Positions 35,322 through 45,418 of a stretch of 56,286 nucleotides of DNA are shown here, one piece after another. The notes beneath the pieces were generated by a model, which saw only the letters and a program-made list of their open reading frames with translations, ran no database searches and was not told the origin of the DNA. How positions within the stretch are numbered: the first letter of the stretch is position 1; each line of letters opens with the position of its first letter. The position numbers and the translations under genes are program-made. This DNA comes from Gemmatimonadota bacterium. GTDB lineage: Bacteria; Gemmatimonadota; Gemmatimonadetes; Gemmatimonadales; Gemmatimonadaceae. Location: contig JACQBG010000007.1 of NCBI GenBank assembly GCA_016194585.1, positions 1-56,286 on the forward strand, given 5' to 3'.

Positions 35322-37409
35322 GGCGAGGTCCCACAGCGTGTGCTCGTCGGGGCGCGGCGAGGGCGCCCAGTCGAGATGGCCGGCGCCGTACTGCGCGAGC
35401 ACGCGGTCCTTGCGTCCGACGACGACGTAGGCGCCCGGGAAGGCGCTGTCGGCGACGGCGCGGTCGAGGAGCACGCGCAGCGAATCGGTGAGGCGCTTCG
35501 AGAGCGGGTCGGCGGCGGGCACGTCGTCTCCGGCGTCGTTCGTGGAACCGACGAACGGACGCGCGAGTCCGTCGCCGCGGGTGAAGAACCCGGGGAGCGA
35601 GATCGGCGCGTGGCCGGCGATCGGGGCGCGCCCGTCGATCGCCATCGCCGCGGCGCGCTCGAGCGCCGGCCCGCGGCCGTAGGTGACGAGGTAGCTCCCG
35701 ACCTGCGGGAACTCGCGGATCACGTACGGGTTGCCATGCGCGGCGACGATCACCGGATGCGTCGTGGCGAGCGAGTCGATCCAGTGCGCGACGTGCGCGG
35801 CCACGGCGAACCGTCCCTCTCCCTCGATGGTGCGCACGTGGGTGCTGACGATCACGCGCTCCGCCGGGTGCACGAGCGAGTCGAGCGCGGCGCGCGTCCA
35901 ACGGGGGGTGATGCGTACCAGCCGCGCGTGCGGCAGCCGCTCGCGCAGCGTGGCGGCGAACAACCGTCCGGATTCGTTGTCGCCTTCGGGCGCGTACGTC
36001 ACGACGAGCGTCGGCGCGTCGTCGTGCAGCGGCACGAGCGCGCGTTCGTCGCGCAGCAGCGTGACCGCCTCGCTCGCGATCTTGTCGGCCATCGCGCGGT
36101 GCGGCGCCGCGCCCACCACCTCCCGCAGCGAGTCGAGCGGGACGATCGGCCGCTGCACGGCGCCCGTGCGGAGCTTGAGCTCGAGGATGCGGCGCACCGA
36201 CGCGTCGATGCGCTCGCGCGGGATCTCCCCGCGCTCGACGGCGGCGACGACGGCGTCGATGGCGCGCCGCACGTCGGTCGGTTTGAGCAGCACGTCGGCG
36301 CCGGCGAGCACGGCGAGCACCGCGCTCCGCTCCACCGTGTAGCCCTTGCCCACCCCTTCCATCGAGAGGGCGTCGGTGATGGTGAGTCCGCGGAACCCCA
36401 GCGAGTCGCGCAGCAGCGCCGTGACGATCGCGGGCTCGAGCGTCGCCGGCACGGTGTCGTGCGAGACGGCCGGCAGCGCGATGTGCGCCGTCATCACGCC
36501 CGCGACGCCGGCCGCGATCGCGGCGCGGAAGGGCACGAGTTCCGTCGTCGCGAGACGCGCCCGGTCGCTGCGCACGATCGGCAGCGCGAGATGGGAGTCG
36601 GTGTCGGTGTCGCCGTGCCCGGGGAAATGCTTCGCCGTCGCCGCGACGCCCTCGTCCTGCAGTCCGCGGATGAACGCCGACGCGAGTCGGGCGACCTGTT
36701 CCGGATCCTCGCCGAACGAACGGGTGTTGATCACCGGGTTCGCCGGGTTGTTGTTGACGTCCACCACGGGCGCGTACGCCATGTGGATGCCGATGGCCCG
36801 CGCTTCGCGTCCCGTGATGCGTCCCGCGAGCTCCGCGTTGTCGCCGTGTCCGGTCGCGCCGATCGCCATCTCGCTGGGCAGGATCGTCGCCGCCCCCGCC
36901 GTCATCGCCGAGGAGCCGAACGTGCCCCCCTCGAGGCGCCCGAGTCCCGGCTCGACGTCCGACGACACGAGCAACGGCACTTTCGCGAGCCGCTGCAGGT
37001 CGTTCACCTTAGAGGCGACCTCGAACGGCGACCCGAGCGACATGTTGACGCCGCCGACGCCGTCCTCCACCACCCACCGCCGCGCTTCGACGAACGACGG
37101 GTCGGTGGTGCTGGTGTAGTCGCCGAGGAGCCAGACGGTGAGCATCTGTCCCACGCGCTCGCGCAGCGTGAGTCGATCCATCGTCTGGTCGATCCACTGT
37201 CGCGCCGCGTCGTTGAGCGGGGCGGCGAGCGAGGGGGCGAAGTCGGGTCCGGTCCGCGCCTCGGTGGCGCGCGCAGGGCGAGAGGGCAGGGTGGCCGCCG
37301 TGCGCGGCGGCGCGGGAGGCGCGGGAGGCGGCGCGACACGGCGCGCGGGCGTCAGGGAGCACGCGGCGCAGGTCAACGCGAGGAGAACGACGTGGCGACG
37401 GGGCATCAT
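35319..37409 (-). CDS. GH3 NagZ-like beta-N-acetylglucosaminidase lipoprotein (part 1 of an interrupted fusion)
   Basis: 696-aa frame ending at TAG (35319-35321). The lipobox TCAAC after MMPRRHVVLLAL predicts a lipoprotein. The GH3 domain (about 45-400) has the NagZ general acid/base loop KHFPGHG (260-266) and the nucleophile Asp346 in TDALSMEG. A second domain with a Rossmann-like fold follows (about 440-580), then a linker into a beta-lactamase domain cut at WDLA-stop-LTK. The GH3 part may work alone. Start is ATG 37409 or 37406. Its 5' end overlaps the divergent NamZ frame by 18 bases. Substrate: GlcNAc at the non-reducing end of muropeptide/glycan fragments. Confidence 0.8.
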   Translation of the reverse strand: MMPRRHVVLLALTCAACSLTPARRVAPPPAPPAPPRTAATLPSRPARATEARTGPDFAPSLAAPLNDAARQWIDQTMDRLTLRERVGQMLTVWLLGDYTSTTDPSFVEARRWVVEDGVGGVNMSLGSPFEVASKVNDLQRLAKVPLLVSSDVEPGLGRLEGGTFGSSAMTAGAATILPSEMAIGATGHGDNAELAGRITGREARAIGIHMAYAPVVDVNNNPANPVINTRSFGEDPEQVARLASAFIRGLQDEGVAATAKHFPGHGDTDTDSHLALPIVRSDRARLATTELVPFRAAIAAGVAGVMTAHIALPAVSHDTVPATLEPAIVTALLRDSLGFRGLTITDALSMEGVGKGYTVERSAVLAVLAGADVLLKPTDVRRAIDAVVAAVERGEIPRERIDASVRRILELKLRTGAVQRPIVPLDSLREVVGAAPHRAMADKIASEAVTLLRDERALVPLHDDAPTLVVTYAPEGDNESGRLFAATLRERLPHARLVRITPRWTRAALDSLVHPAERVIVSTHVRTIEGEGRFAVAAHVAHWIDSLATTHPVIVAAHGNPYVIREFPQVGSYLVTYGRGPALERAAAMAIDGRAPIAGHAPISLPGFFTRGDGLARPFVGSTNDAGDDVPAADPLSKRLTDSLRVLLDRAVADSAFPGAYVVVGRKDRVLAQYGAGHLDWAPSPRPDEHTLWDLA

Positions 37410-38658
37410 CAGGCGGCGTGGCGGTGGCTGTGGCATCGGCTCGTGTGCGTCGTGGCGGCGTCGGCCGCGTGCGCGCGACCGGGCGCCCGGACCGCGGGCG
37501 AGGGGGCGGTGGCGGAACGCGTGCGCCCCGGCATCAGCGTGCTGCTCGACGAGCGCATCGGTCTCGTCGCCCACAAGCGTGTGGCGTTGGTCAGACCCTC
37601 GCGCCCGCAAGGCGGGGGTGCAGCTGGTCGCGCTGTTCGCCCCCGAGCACGGCGTGCGCGGCACCGAGAACCATCCGTTCGTGCAGGGCGAAGTCGACGC
37701 GCGGAGCGGGTTGATCGTGCACTCCTTGTATCAGAACGGCACGGTGCCTCCGGCCGATTCGCTGCTCGCCGGCGTGGACGCGCTCGTGGTGGACCTGCAG
37801 GACAGCGGAACCCGGACCTGGACGTACGTCGGCGCGATGCTGTACTCGATGCGCGCCGCGGCGCGCCTCCACCTCCCGGTCCTCGTGCTCGACCGGCCCG
37901 ATCCCATCACTGGCTCGCGCATCGAAGGTCCGATGCTCGACCGTGCCCTCGCCGACGCGAACGATCCGGCGCCGGGGCACCGCGGCAAGGCGCACGCATT
38001 ATACGCCGTTCCGCTCAGGCACGGAATGACGATGGGCGAGATGGCGCTGATGTTCAATGACCGGCTCGCCCTCGGCGCCGACCTCACGGTGGTCCCCGCC
38101 AAGGGATGGCGGCGCGCCATGTGGTTCGACGAGACGCGCCTGAAGTGGGTGCGGCCGTCACCGAGCCTCCCCTCGCTGACGAGCGTGCTCGTGTACCCGG
38201 GGCTGGTGATGTTCGAGGCGACCAACGTCTCGGTGGGGCGCGGCACGGAGGAGCCTTTCCAGCGCGTCGGCGCGCCCTGGCTGCGGTCGCGGGCGGTGGT
38301 CGACCTTCTCGCCGACCGGCTGATCCCGGGCGTGCGGTTCGAGACGGAACGGTTCACGCCCCAGTCACCCGCCGATGACAAGTACGGCGGCGTCTCGATC
38401 CCCGGCGTCCGCGTCGTCGTCACCGACCGCGACCAGTTCAGTCCGTCGCGGGTGGGGGCGGCGCTCCTCTGGGCGATCGCGCGCACCTCGCGCGACTCGC
38501 TCACCTTCCGGCTGCCGCGGTTCGACGAGCTGTTCGGCTCGGCGCGCGCGCGCGAAGCGATCGTCCGGGGCGACGACCCCGATTCGGTGCTCGATCGCGA
38601 ACTCCCCGCAGTCACGGCGTGGCGCGAATCGGTCCGTCGGTATTTCCTTTACCGGTGA
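37392..38658 (+). pseudogene. NamZ-like (DUF1343) exo-beta-N-acetylmuramidase, disrupted by deletion/frameshift
   Basis: The family releases N-acetylmuramic acid from glycan ends. The N-terminus is in frame from GTG 37392, preceded by AGGAG (6-base spacing), with a signal peptide ending ASAAC. It reads to HKRVALV near 37592; the rest, from RKAGVQLVALFAPEHG (about 37609) to the stop at 38658, is in another frame. The NTG-type region expected between is missing, about 55-60 bases. Downstream family motifs are intact: DLQDSGTRTWTYV, VLDRPDPITG, EGPMLD and PGLVMFEATNVSVGRGTEEPF. Divergent from the GH3 gene. Either a pseudogene or an assembly/sequencing fault. Confidence 0.78.
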
Positions 38659-38799
38659 ACACGCATCCGCTGTTGCACGGGGTCATGCGCGGCGCTTAAC
38701 TTGCGTTGGGTCCGCATCCCTCCGTGCGGCTACCTATTTTGCGCTGCCACAAGCGGTTAGGGAGTCCAAGGCACGCGCCGCTCTCGCCCCTTCGCTGGA

Positions 38800-39495
38800 A
38801 TGCAGACAGTCTGGCAGGCGATAAAGGCGGGTTACCTGCGCCTGATCGAGCCGATCGCCGACGCGCTCGTGCGTCGGCGCGTGAGTCCGAACGTCATCAC
38901 GACGATCGGCACCTGCTGCACGCTCGCCGCCGCCGCGATCTACGCCTCGGGACACATCAGCATCGCCGGCTGGGTGCTCGGGCTCACCGCGGTGTTCGAC
39001 GTCCTCGACGGCACCGTGGCGCGGCGCACCGGGCGTGAGACGGCGTTCGGCGCGTTCTACGACTCCACGCTCGACCGCGTCGCCGACGGCGCGCTGCTCG
39101 GCGGACTCGCCCTCTTCTGGGCGTCCGACGGTCCGCGCCACAGCGTGGTGATGGTGGGCGTCTGCCTCGTGGCCATCATCGGCACCTTCCTGACCTCGTA
39201 CACGCGAGCGCGCGCCGACGGTCTCGGCATCGACGCCAAGGTCGGCCTGATGCAGCGTCCCGAACGGATCGTGCTCCTCTCGGCCCCCCAAGCGTTCTTC
39301 GGCCTCGCGCTCGACGGCTGGGTCCTGATCGCGATCGTCTGGCTGCTCGCCGCCACGGCGTGGATCACCGCCGTGCAACGCATCCTGTTCGTACGGCGGG
39401 TGACGTCGGCGCCGCAGGCGCCGCCGCACACGCCGCTCCCCAACGCGGATGGCGGTGGCGCTCCCCAGCCGTTGCCGGCGTCCTCTCCTCGCTGA
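38800..39495 (+). CDS. CDP-alcohol phosphotransferase (possible phosphatidylinositol-phosphate synthase)
   Basis: 231-aa membrane enzyme. The full signature D-x2-DG-x2-AR-x8-G-x3-D-x3-D is visible as Asp67, Asp70, Gly71, Ala74, Arg75, Gly84, Asp88 and Asp92. Five or six helices. A Pro-rich tail follows residue 205. It joins a CDP-activated lipid to an alcohol phosphate. The gene directly downstream makes inositol-3-phosphate, so phosphatidylinositol-phosphate (or similar) synthesis is likely; PgsA-type activity is the alternative. ATG 38800; the stop lies 14 bases before ino1. A TACCTA box at 38731 may be part of its promoter. Confidence 0.85.
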   Translation: MQTVWQAIKAGYLRLIEPIADALVRRRVSPNVITTIGTCCTLAAAAIYASGHISIAGWVLGLTAVFDVLDGTVARRTGRETAFGAFYDSTLDRVADGALLGGLALFWASDGPRHSVVMVGVCLVAIIGTFLTSYTRARADGLGIDAKVGLMQRPERIVLLSAPQAFFGLALDGWVLIAIVWLLAATAWITAVQRILFVRRVTSAPQAPPHTPLPNADGGGAPQPLPASSPR

Positions 39496-39509
39496 GGTTA
39501 CCCGCTTCC

Positions 39510-40819
<1,310 letters not shown>

Positions 40820-40823
<4 letters not shown>

Positions 40824-41269
40824 ACCCACGTGCGCTCCTTGGATGGTCGCTGCTCGCCCTCGGCGGCGTGGCCGCGGCGGCCTGTGGCCCCGCCGACCCG
40901 CCCACCGACCAGCGGGGATGGACGGACGATTTCGAGATCCGCATCCACGCCGACGTCGTGCCGCCGCGCGCCGAGGAGCCGACCCACTATACCGTGACGG
41001 TCAAGGACAAGAAGACGCGCCAGCCCGTGGTGAACGGGCAGGGGCGCATCTTCGCCACGAATTCCGACCGCCACACCATCTGGGACGGCTTCACCTACGG
41101 TCCCGAGGTGGGAACCTACCATGCGACCCTGACGTTCCTCACCGCCGGCGAATGGGCGATGGGGGTGCAGTTCCGCGCCGACTCGACGAAGCCGCTGCAG
41201 CGCACGCTCGATTGGCGCCAGATGATCCGTGTGGGACTCGAACCAGGCGAACAAGAGACCAAACCGTGA
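40820..41269 (+). CDS. Small lipoprotein, function unknown
   Basis: 149-aa predicted lipoprotein with signal peptide and lipobox AAAC (Cys around 22). The mature region is a single beta-sandwich-like domain of about 110 residues (HYTVTVKDKKTRQPVV, YHATLTFLTAGEWAMGV), reminiscent of FixH/YtkA-like copper or scaffold domains, but metal-binding residues are not evident. GTG start overlaps the ino1 stop (GTGA) and its own stop overlaps the next gene (GTGA). Confidence 0.65.
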
Positions 41270-41577
41270 AGCATTTCCATCGTTGCAGCGTGATGCCCGA
41301 CGCCGTCCTCGCCGAGGCCGACGCCTTCTTCCCGACGATCGGCCTGCGGCAGACGCACGCCGCGCATCGCGCCCGCACCTTCGAGGGCGTCGTCGGCACC
41401 CCGGACGAGCCCCAGTCGCTCACGCTCACCGTGCGCATGGAGGGCGGGCACTACACGTTCGTCGAAGCGCACACGACGGCGCAGGGCGAGAGCCGACTCG
41501 ACCGCAACGTGAAGAAGTTCTTCGTGCGGTTGCACCGCCTCACCGACGCGCGGCACGCGTCGGCCGCGGCGTACTGA
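41266..41577 (+). CDS. Conserved-looking hypothetical protein, 103 aa
   Basis: Small soluble protein starting at GTG 41266 in a GTGA overlap. It contains a single Cys (HRCSV) near residue 7 and a beta-rich middle (TLTVRMEGGHYTFVEAHT). No family recognised. Its position in the ino1-to-odhB run suggests cotranscription. Confidence 0.55.
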   Translation: MKHFHRCSVMPDAVLAEADAFFPTIGLRQTHAAHRARTFEGVVGTPDEPQSLTLTVRMEGGHYTFVEAHTTAQGESRLDRNVKKFFVRLHRLTDARHASAAAY

Positions 41578-41581
41578 CGGC

Positions 41582-41878
41582 GTGACCGGCCCCGCCCGCC
41601 CCGGCGCCGGGGGCGGCGACGCTCCCGGCGTCTCCGGCTTCCGCCGCGTCGCCATCGGCTGCGTCACCGCCTGGCTCGGGATGTTCAGCGGCGCGATGAT
41701 CCTGGTGCTGGTGTCCAAGATCTTCGCCTACGTCACGCATGCGCCGGCGTGTCCGGGCATTCCGTCGTGCGATTGGTACATTTATGCCATGGTCGGCGGC
41801 GCGATCGGCGCGCTGACCCTGCCGGTGCTGGTGCTGCGGGTGCTGGGCAAGCCGGCCAAGCGACCGAAAACCGAGTGA
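41582..41878 (+). CDS. Small two-helix membrane protein, unknown
   Basis: 98-aa protein, GTG start. Residues 1-20 are Gly/Pro-rich; two membrane helices (about 24-50 and 68-88) flank a short loop with two Cys (CPGIPSCDW) that could form a disulfide. Ends in KPAKRPKTE. It lies 11 bases before the acyltransferase gene. Confidence 0.55.
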   Translation: MTGPARPGAGGGDAPGVSGFRRVAIGCVTAWLGMFSGAMILVLVSKIFAYVTHAPACPGIPSCDWYIYAMVGGAIGALTLPVLVLRVLGKPAKRPKTE

Positions 41879-41888
41879 GGATATCGCG

Positions 41889-43232
41889 GTGGCACGCGTA
41901 GACGTCATCATGCCCCAGATGGGGGAGTCGATCGCCGAAGGGACGGTTTCCCGTTGGCTGAAGAAGGTCGGCGACGAAGTGAAGCGGGACGAGCCGATCT
42001 TCGAGATCTCGACCGACAAGGTGGACGCCGAGATCCCGGCGCCCACGGCGGGAGTGCTCGCGGAGATCATCGTGCACGAGGGGACGACCGTGTCGGTCAA
42101 CGCCATCGTCGCCCGCATCGAGACGGAGAAGGGGGCATCCATCGCCGCCGCGCCGGCGCCCGCGCCGGCGGCGGTGTCAGCGGCGGCCGCCCCCGCCGCA
42201 GTGGCTGCGGTGGCTGCGCCAGCCCCGGCCGCGGCGACTCCTGCCGCACCGCGCGCGTCGGCGCCCGCCGCGCCGAACGGCAGCTTCGAAGAGCGCGTGC
42301 GCACCAAGAGTTCTCCGCTCGTGCGCCGCATCGCGGCGGAAAAGGGGATCGAGATCGCGGCGCTGACGGGCACCGGCATCGCCGGTCGCGTCACGAAGCG
42401 CGACCTCGTGAGCTTCCTCGAGAGCGGCGCGCCCGTGCCGGCGCTCCCGGCCGGGCTCCCCTCGGGTGCGATGGCCGTGCCGGCGATGGAAGCGCACGCG
42501 ACACCGATGGCCACGGCATGGCCCGGCGACGTCGTCGAGCCGATGACCAAGCTCCGCCGCCTCACCTCCGACCACATGGCGCAGGCGCGCCGCGTCGCCG
42601 CGCACGTCACGACGTTCTTCGAGATGGACCTCACGCGCCTCGCGCGCGTGCGTGCCGCGATGCGCGGCGAGTTCGAGGCGCAGACGGGGCAGAAGCTCAC
42701 CTACCTGCCGTTCATCATCCAGGCGACGGTCGCGACGCTCAAGCGGCATCCGATCATCAACGCCGCGGTCAACGCGAGCGACATCATCTACCGCAAACGC
42801 TACAACATCGGCATCGCCGTCGCGCTCGAGCCGACGGGGCTCATCGTGCCGGTCATCAAGCACGCCGAGGATCTCTCGCTGAGCGGGCTCGCGAAGGCGG
42901 CCAACGAGATGGCGTCGCGGGCGCGCTCGAAGAAGCTCGGCCCCGCCGACGCGCAGGACGCGACCTTCACGATCACCAACGCGGGTGTGTTCGGCTCGAT
43001 CATCGGCACGCCGATCATCCCCGTCGGGACGACGGCGATCCTCTGCCTCGGCGCGATCGAGAAGCGGCCGAAGGTCGTCACCGGCGCCGACGGCGAGGAC
43101 ACGATCGCGATCCGTACGTGCGCCTATTTCTCGCTCTCGTTCGATCACCGCGTGGTGGACGGCGCCGACGCCGACCGGTTCATGGCCGACCTGAAGAAGA
43201 CGCTCGAGACCGTTCCCGACCGCGGCTGGTAG
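41889..43232 (+). CDS. Dihydrolipoyl acyltransferase (E2) of a 2-oxoacid dehydrogenase complex
   Basis: 447-aa E2 core. The lipoyl domain (1-76) carries the lipoylated Lys in STDKVDAE (Lys42); an Ala/Pro-rich hinge follows (about 84-130), then the E3-binding peripheral subunit domain (SSPLVRRIAAEKGIEIAAL, about 139-175), and the catalytic domain (about 215-447) ending in SFDHRVVDGADADRF (HRxxDG with catalytic His). Substrate class (pyruvate, 2-oxoglutarate or branched-chain) is not resolved; the lipoyl domain is single, as in SucB/BkdB types. GTG 41889. Confidence 0.92.
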   Translation: MARVDVIMPQMGESIAEGTVSRWLKKVGDEVKRDEPIFEISTDKVDAEIPAPTAGVLAEIIVHEGTTVSVNAIVARIETEKGASIAAAPAPAPAAVSAAAAPAAVAAVAAPAPAAATPAAPRASAPAAPNGSFEERVRTKSSPLVRRIAAEKGIEIAALTGTGIAGRVTKRDLVSFLESGAPVPALPAGLPSGAMAVPAMEAHATPMATAWPGDVVEPMTKLRRLTSDHMAQARRVAAHVTTFFEMDLTRLARVRAAMRGEFEAQTGQKLTYLPFIIQATVATLKRHPIINAAVNASDIIYRKRYNIGIAVALEPTGLIVPVIKHAEDLSLSGLAKAANEMASRARSKKLGPADAQDATFTITNAGVFGSIIGTPIIPVGTTAILCLGAIEKRPKVVTGADGEDTIAIRTCAYFSLSFDHRVVDGADADRFMADLKKTLETVPDRGW

Positions 43233-43263
43233 GCCGCGGCCGGCACCGTTTCCCTCCGACACG

Positions 43264-43524
43264 ATGCCCCGCGCCCTCTCCATCCAGCGATCGATCGTGC
43301 CCGCCGGCGAGCGCGACAAGTACCTCGAGCGGCTGAAGACGCGGCGTGCGCACTATGAGCGCGCCGGCTGCAAATTCTGGGTGTTCGAGGAGGCGGCGCT
43401 GACTGGCGCCTTCATCGAATTCACCGAGGCGTCCGACGCGGCCAAGCTGGCCGCCGCGCACGCCGCGTCCCCCGATCGCGTGCTCGACCCGGCGCGCATC
43501 TACACCGAAGTGGAGCTGAGCTGA
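43264..43524 (+). CDS. Small hypothetical protein, 86 aa
   Basis: ATG 43264, stop abutting the next start (TGAATG). Composition fits an alpha/beta fold with an N-terminal strand and helix (IQRSIVPAGERDKYLERL) and a final strand, possibly ferredoxin-like, as in antibiotic-biosynthesis monooxygenase-type dimers; no motif confirms this. Not named. Confidence 0.55.
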   Translation: MPRALSIQRSIVPAGERDKYLERLKTRRAHYERAGCKFWVFEEAALTGAFIEFTEASDAAKLAAAHAASPDRVLDPARIYTEVELS

Positions 43525-43791
43525 ATGCCGAACCGCACGATCGAGATCGAAGGGCAGCGCTGGAGCGTCTTCCCCTCCGGCTACGTCACCCAGAGCGATG
43601 GCGACGAGTTCGGCGTGCTCTTCGTGCGCGGCACGGGCGCGGAGCGCGTCGTGCGCGTCTCCCGCTACTCGCCGACCGGCACGCGCTCGCGCGAACGCGC
43701 GCTCGCCGAGATGAGCGATGCGGCGCTCCATGAGCTGTTCGCCTGCTCGCAGTCGAGCGCGATGTCGCCCGAGGCCGGCTACGCCTCGTGA
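43525..43791 (+). CDS. Small hypothetical protein, 88 aa
   Basis: Starts at ATG 43525 immediately after the previous stop. Beta-strand rich (EIEGQRWSVFPSGYVTQ, FGVLFVRG) with a helical end; a single Cys. Not recognised. Its stop overlaps the PHP gene (GTGA), so it belongs to the same transcript. Confidence 0.55.
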   Translation: MPNRTIEIEGQRWSVFPSGYVTQSDGDEFGVLFVRGTGAERVVRVSRYSPTGTRSRERALAEMSDAALHELFACSQSSAMSPEAGYAS

Positions 43792-44687
43792 ATGAACCCA
43801 CCGGCGCCGACGGCGCGTCGTACACGCGCACGGCACCGGCGGCGGCCGGCTCCGTCGACCTGCACGCCCACACCACCGCTTCGGACGGCGCGCGCTCGCC
43901 TCTCGAGACCGTGACGGCCGCGGCCGGCGCGGGACTGGCCGCCCTCGCGATCACCGACCACGACACCGTCGGCGGCGTCGCCGCCGCGATCGCGGCCGCG
44001 GCCGCGTTCGGTGTGCGCATCGTGCCGGGCATCGAGCTCAGCGTCTTCGACGGCGACCGCGAGGTACACCTGCTCGGCCTGCATCTCGACCGGCTCGAAC
44101 TCATCGAGGACGCGCTCGCCGACATCCGGGATGCGCGCGTGGCGCGCGCCGTGACCATCGTCGGCAAGCTCAACGCGCTCGGCGTGCCGGTCACGGTCGA
44201 GGCCGTGCTCGCCGAGGCCGCGGGTGGCGCGGTCGGTCGTCCGCACGTCGCCCGCGCGATCATCGCCGGCGGGTGGGCACGCGACCAGCGCGACGCCTTC
44301 GACCGCTACCTCGGCGCGGGGCGGCCGGCGAACGTGGAGAAGCGCCGGCTCGAGCTCGCCGAGGGGATCCGCCTCGTGCACGAGGCCGGAGGCATCGCTG
44401 TCGTCGCGCATCCAGGGCCCGATGGCCGGCGCGAGTTCGTCGAGCCGGCCGTCGCCATGGGGCTCGACGGTCTCGAGGTGCGCCATCCGGGGCATTCGGC
44501 GGAGGACGTGCGGCGCATCGCGGCGCTCGTGCGCCACTTCGACCTCGTGCCGAGCGGCGGCTCCGACTGGCACGGGGCGGCCACCGGGCCGCGCGTGCTC
44601 GGCAGCCAACTCGTGCCGCCGGAGTGGCTCGCGTTGCAGGACGCACGCGTCGCCGCGCGACGCGCCGAGCGGGTCGCCAACGCGTGA
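43788..44687 (+). CDS. PHP-domain metal-dependent phosphoesterase (RNase AM/YciV-like)
   Basis: 299-aa hydrolase. PHP motifs in order: DLHAHTTASDG (24-34), ITDHDTV (about 56-62), the Glu in PGIELS (about 84), the HPGPDG motif and C-terminal GSDWHG, giving the usual trinuclear metal site. Family members remove 5'-phosphates or act as 5'-3' exoribonucleases on short RNAs. GTG start in GTGA overlap. The next gene also begins in a GTGA overlap. Confidence 0.88.
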   Translation: MNEPTGADGASYTRTAPAAAGSVDLHAHTTASDGARSPLETVTAAAGAGLAALAITDHDTVGGVAAAIAAAAAFGVRIVPGIELSVFDGDREVHLLGLHLDRLELIEDALADIRDARVARAVTIVGKLNALGVPVTVEAVLAEAAGGAVGRPHVARAIIAGGWARDQRDAFDRYLGAGRPANVEKRRLELAEGIRLVHEAGGIAVVAHPGPDGRREFVEPAVAMGLDGLEVRHPGHSAEDVRRIAALVRHFDLVPSGGSDWHGAATGPRVLGSQLVPPEWLALQDARVAARRAERVANA

Positions 44688-45418
44688 GCGCGCTGGCCGG
44701 CCAGGTGGCGCTCGTCACCGGCGGTGGCCGGCGCGTCGGCCGCGCCATCGCGCTGGCCCTCGGTGAGGCCGGGGCGCGCGTGGCGGTGCACCACCACGGG
44801 AGCGCCGACGGCGCGCGGGAGACGGTCGCGGCGATCGCGGCGCTCGGCGGAGAGGGGGCGACGTTCGCCGCCGACCTGCGCGACGCGGCGGCGCCCGCGG
44901 CGCTCGTCGACGACGTCACGCGACGGTTCGGCCGCGTCGACCTGCTCGTGAACTCGGCCGCGTCGATGATGCGCACGCCGCTCTCGAGCGTGACGGCTGC
45001 GGAGTGGGACGAGGTGTTCGCGCTCAACCTGCGCGCGCCATTCTTCCTCTCGCTTGCCGCCGCGCGCGCGATGGGGCTCGCCGGCGGCGCCATCGTGAAC
45101 ATCAGCGACCACATGGGATTCGAGTCGTGGCCGCAATTCGTTCCGCATGGCGTCGCCAAGGCGGCGGTCGCCGACATGACCCGCGCGCTCGCCGCGGCGC
45201 TCGCGCCGCGTGTGCGCGTGAACGCCGTCGCGCCGGGCACGGTCCTCGCCCCTGAGGGGTGGCCCGCCGTCGAGCAGGCGAAGGCCGCGGCGGCGACGCC
45301 GCTCAAGCGGCTCGGCACGCCCGAGGACGTCGCGGGCGCGGTGCTGTATCTCGCCTCAGCACCCTACGTGACCGGCGAGACCATCTTCGTCGACGGTGGC
45401 CGGCACGGCGCTCGCTGA
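44684..45418 (+). CDS. Short-chain dehydrogenase/reductase with altered active site
   Basis: 244-aa SDR. Cofactor motif TGGGRRVGRA (about 10-19), NSAAS, catalytic Ser in NISDHMG; but the YxxxK pair reads HGVAK (His in place of Tyr, Lys kept). The TGxxxRRxG style resembles pteridine reductase/FolM-like or 3-oxoacyl-ACP reductases. C-terminal FVDGG is typical. Whether His replaces Tyr as the acid is an open question. GTG 44684 overlaps the PHP stop. Confidence 0.85.
   Translation: MSALAGQVALVTGGGRRVGRAIALALGEAGARVAVHHHGSADGARETVAAIAALGGEGATFAADLRDAAAPAALVDDVTRRFGRVDLLVNSAASMMRTPLSSVTAAEWDEVFALNLRAPFFLSLAAARAMGLAGGAIVNISDHMGFESWPQFVPHGVAKAAVADMTRALAAALAPRVRVNAVAPGTVLAPEGWPAVEQAKAAAATPLKRLGTPEDVAGAVLYLASAPYVTGETIFVDGGRHGAR

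Noticed and set aside
34458-38060. 1200-aa plus-strand frame across the GH3/beta-lactamase genes
   Set aside because: Mostly antisense to genuine coding sequence; only its last part (from 37392) is real, as the NamZ N-terminus.
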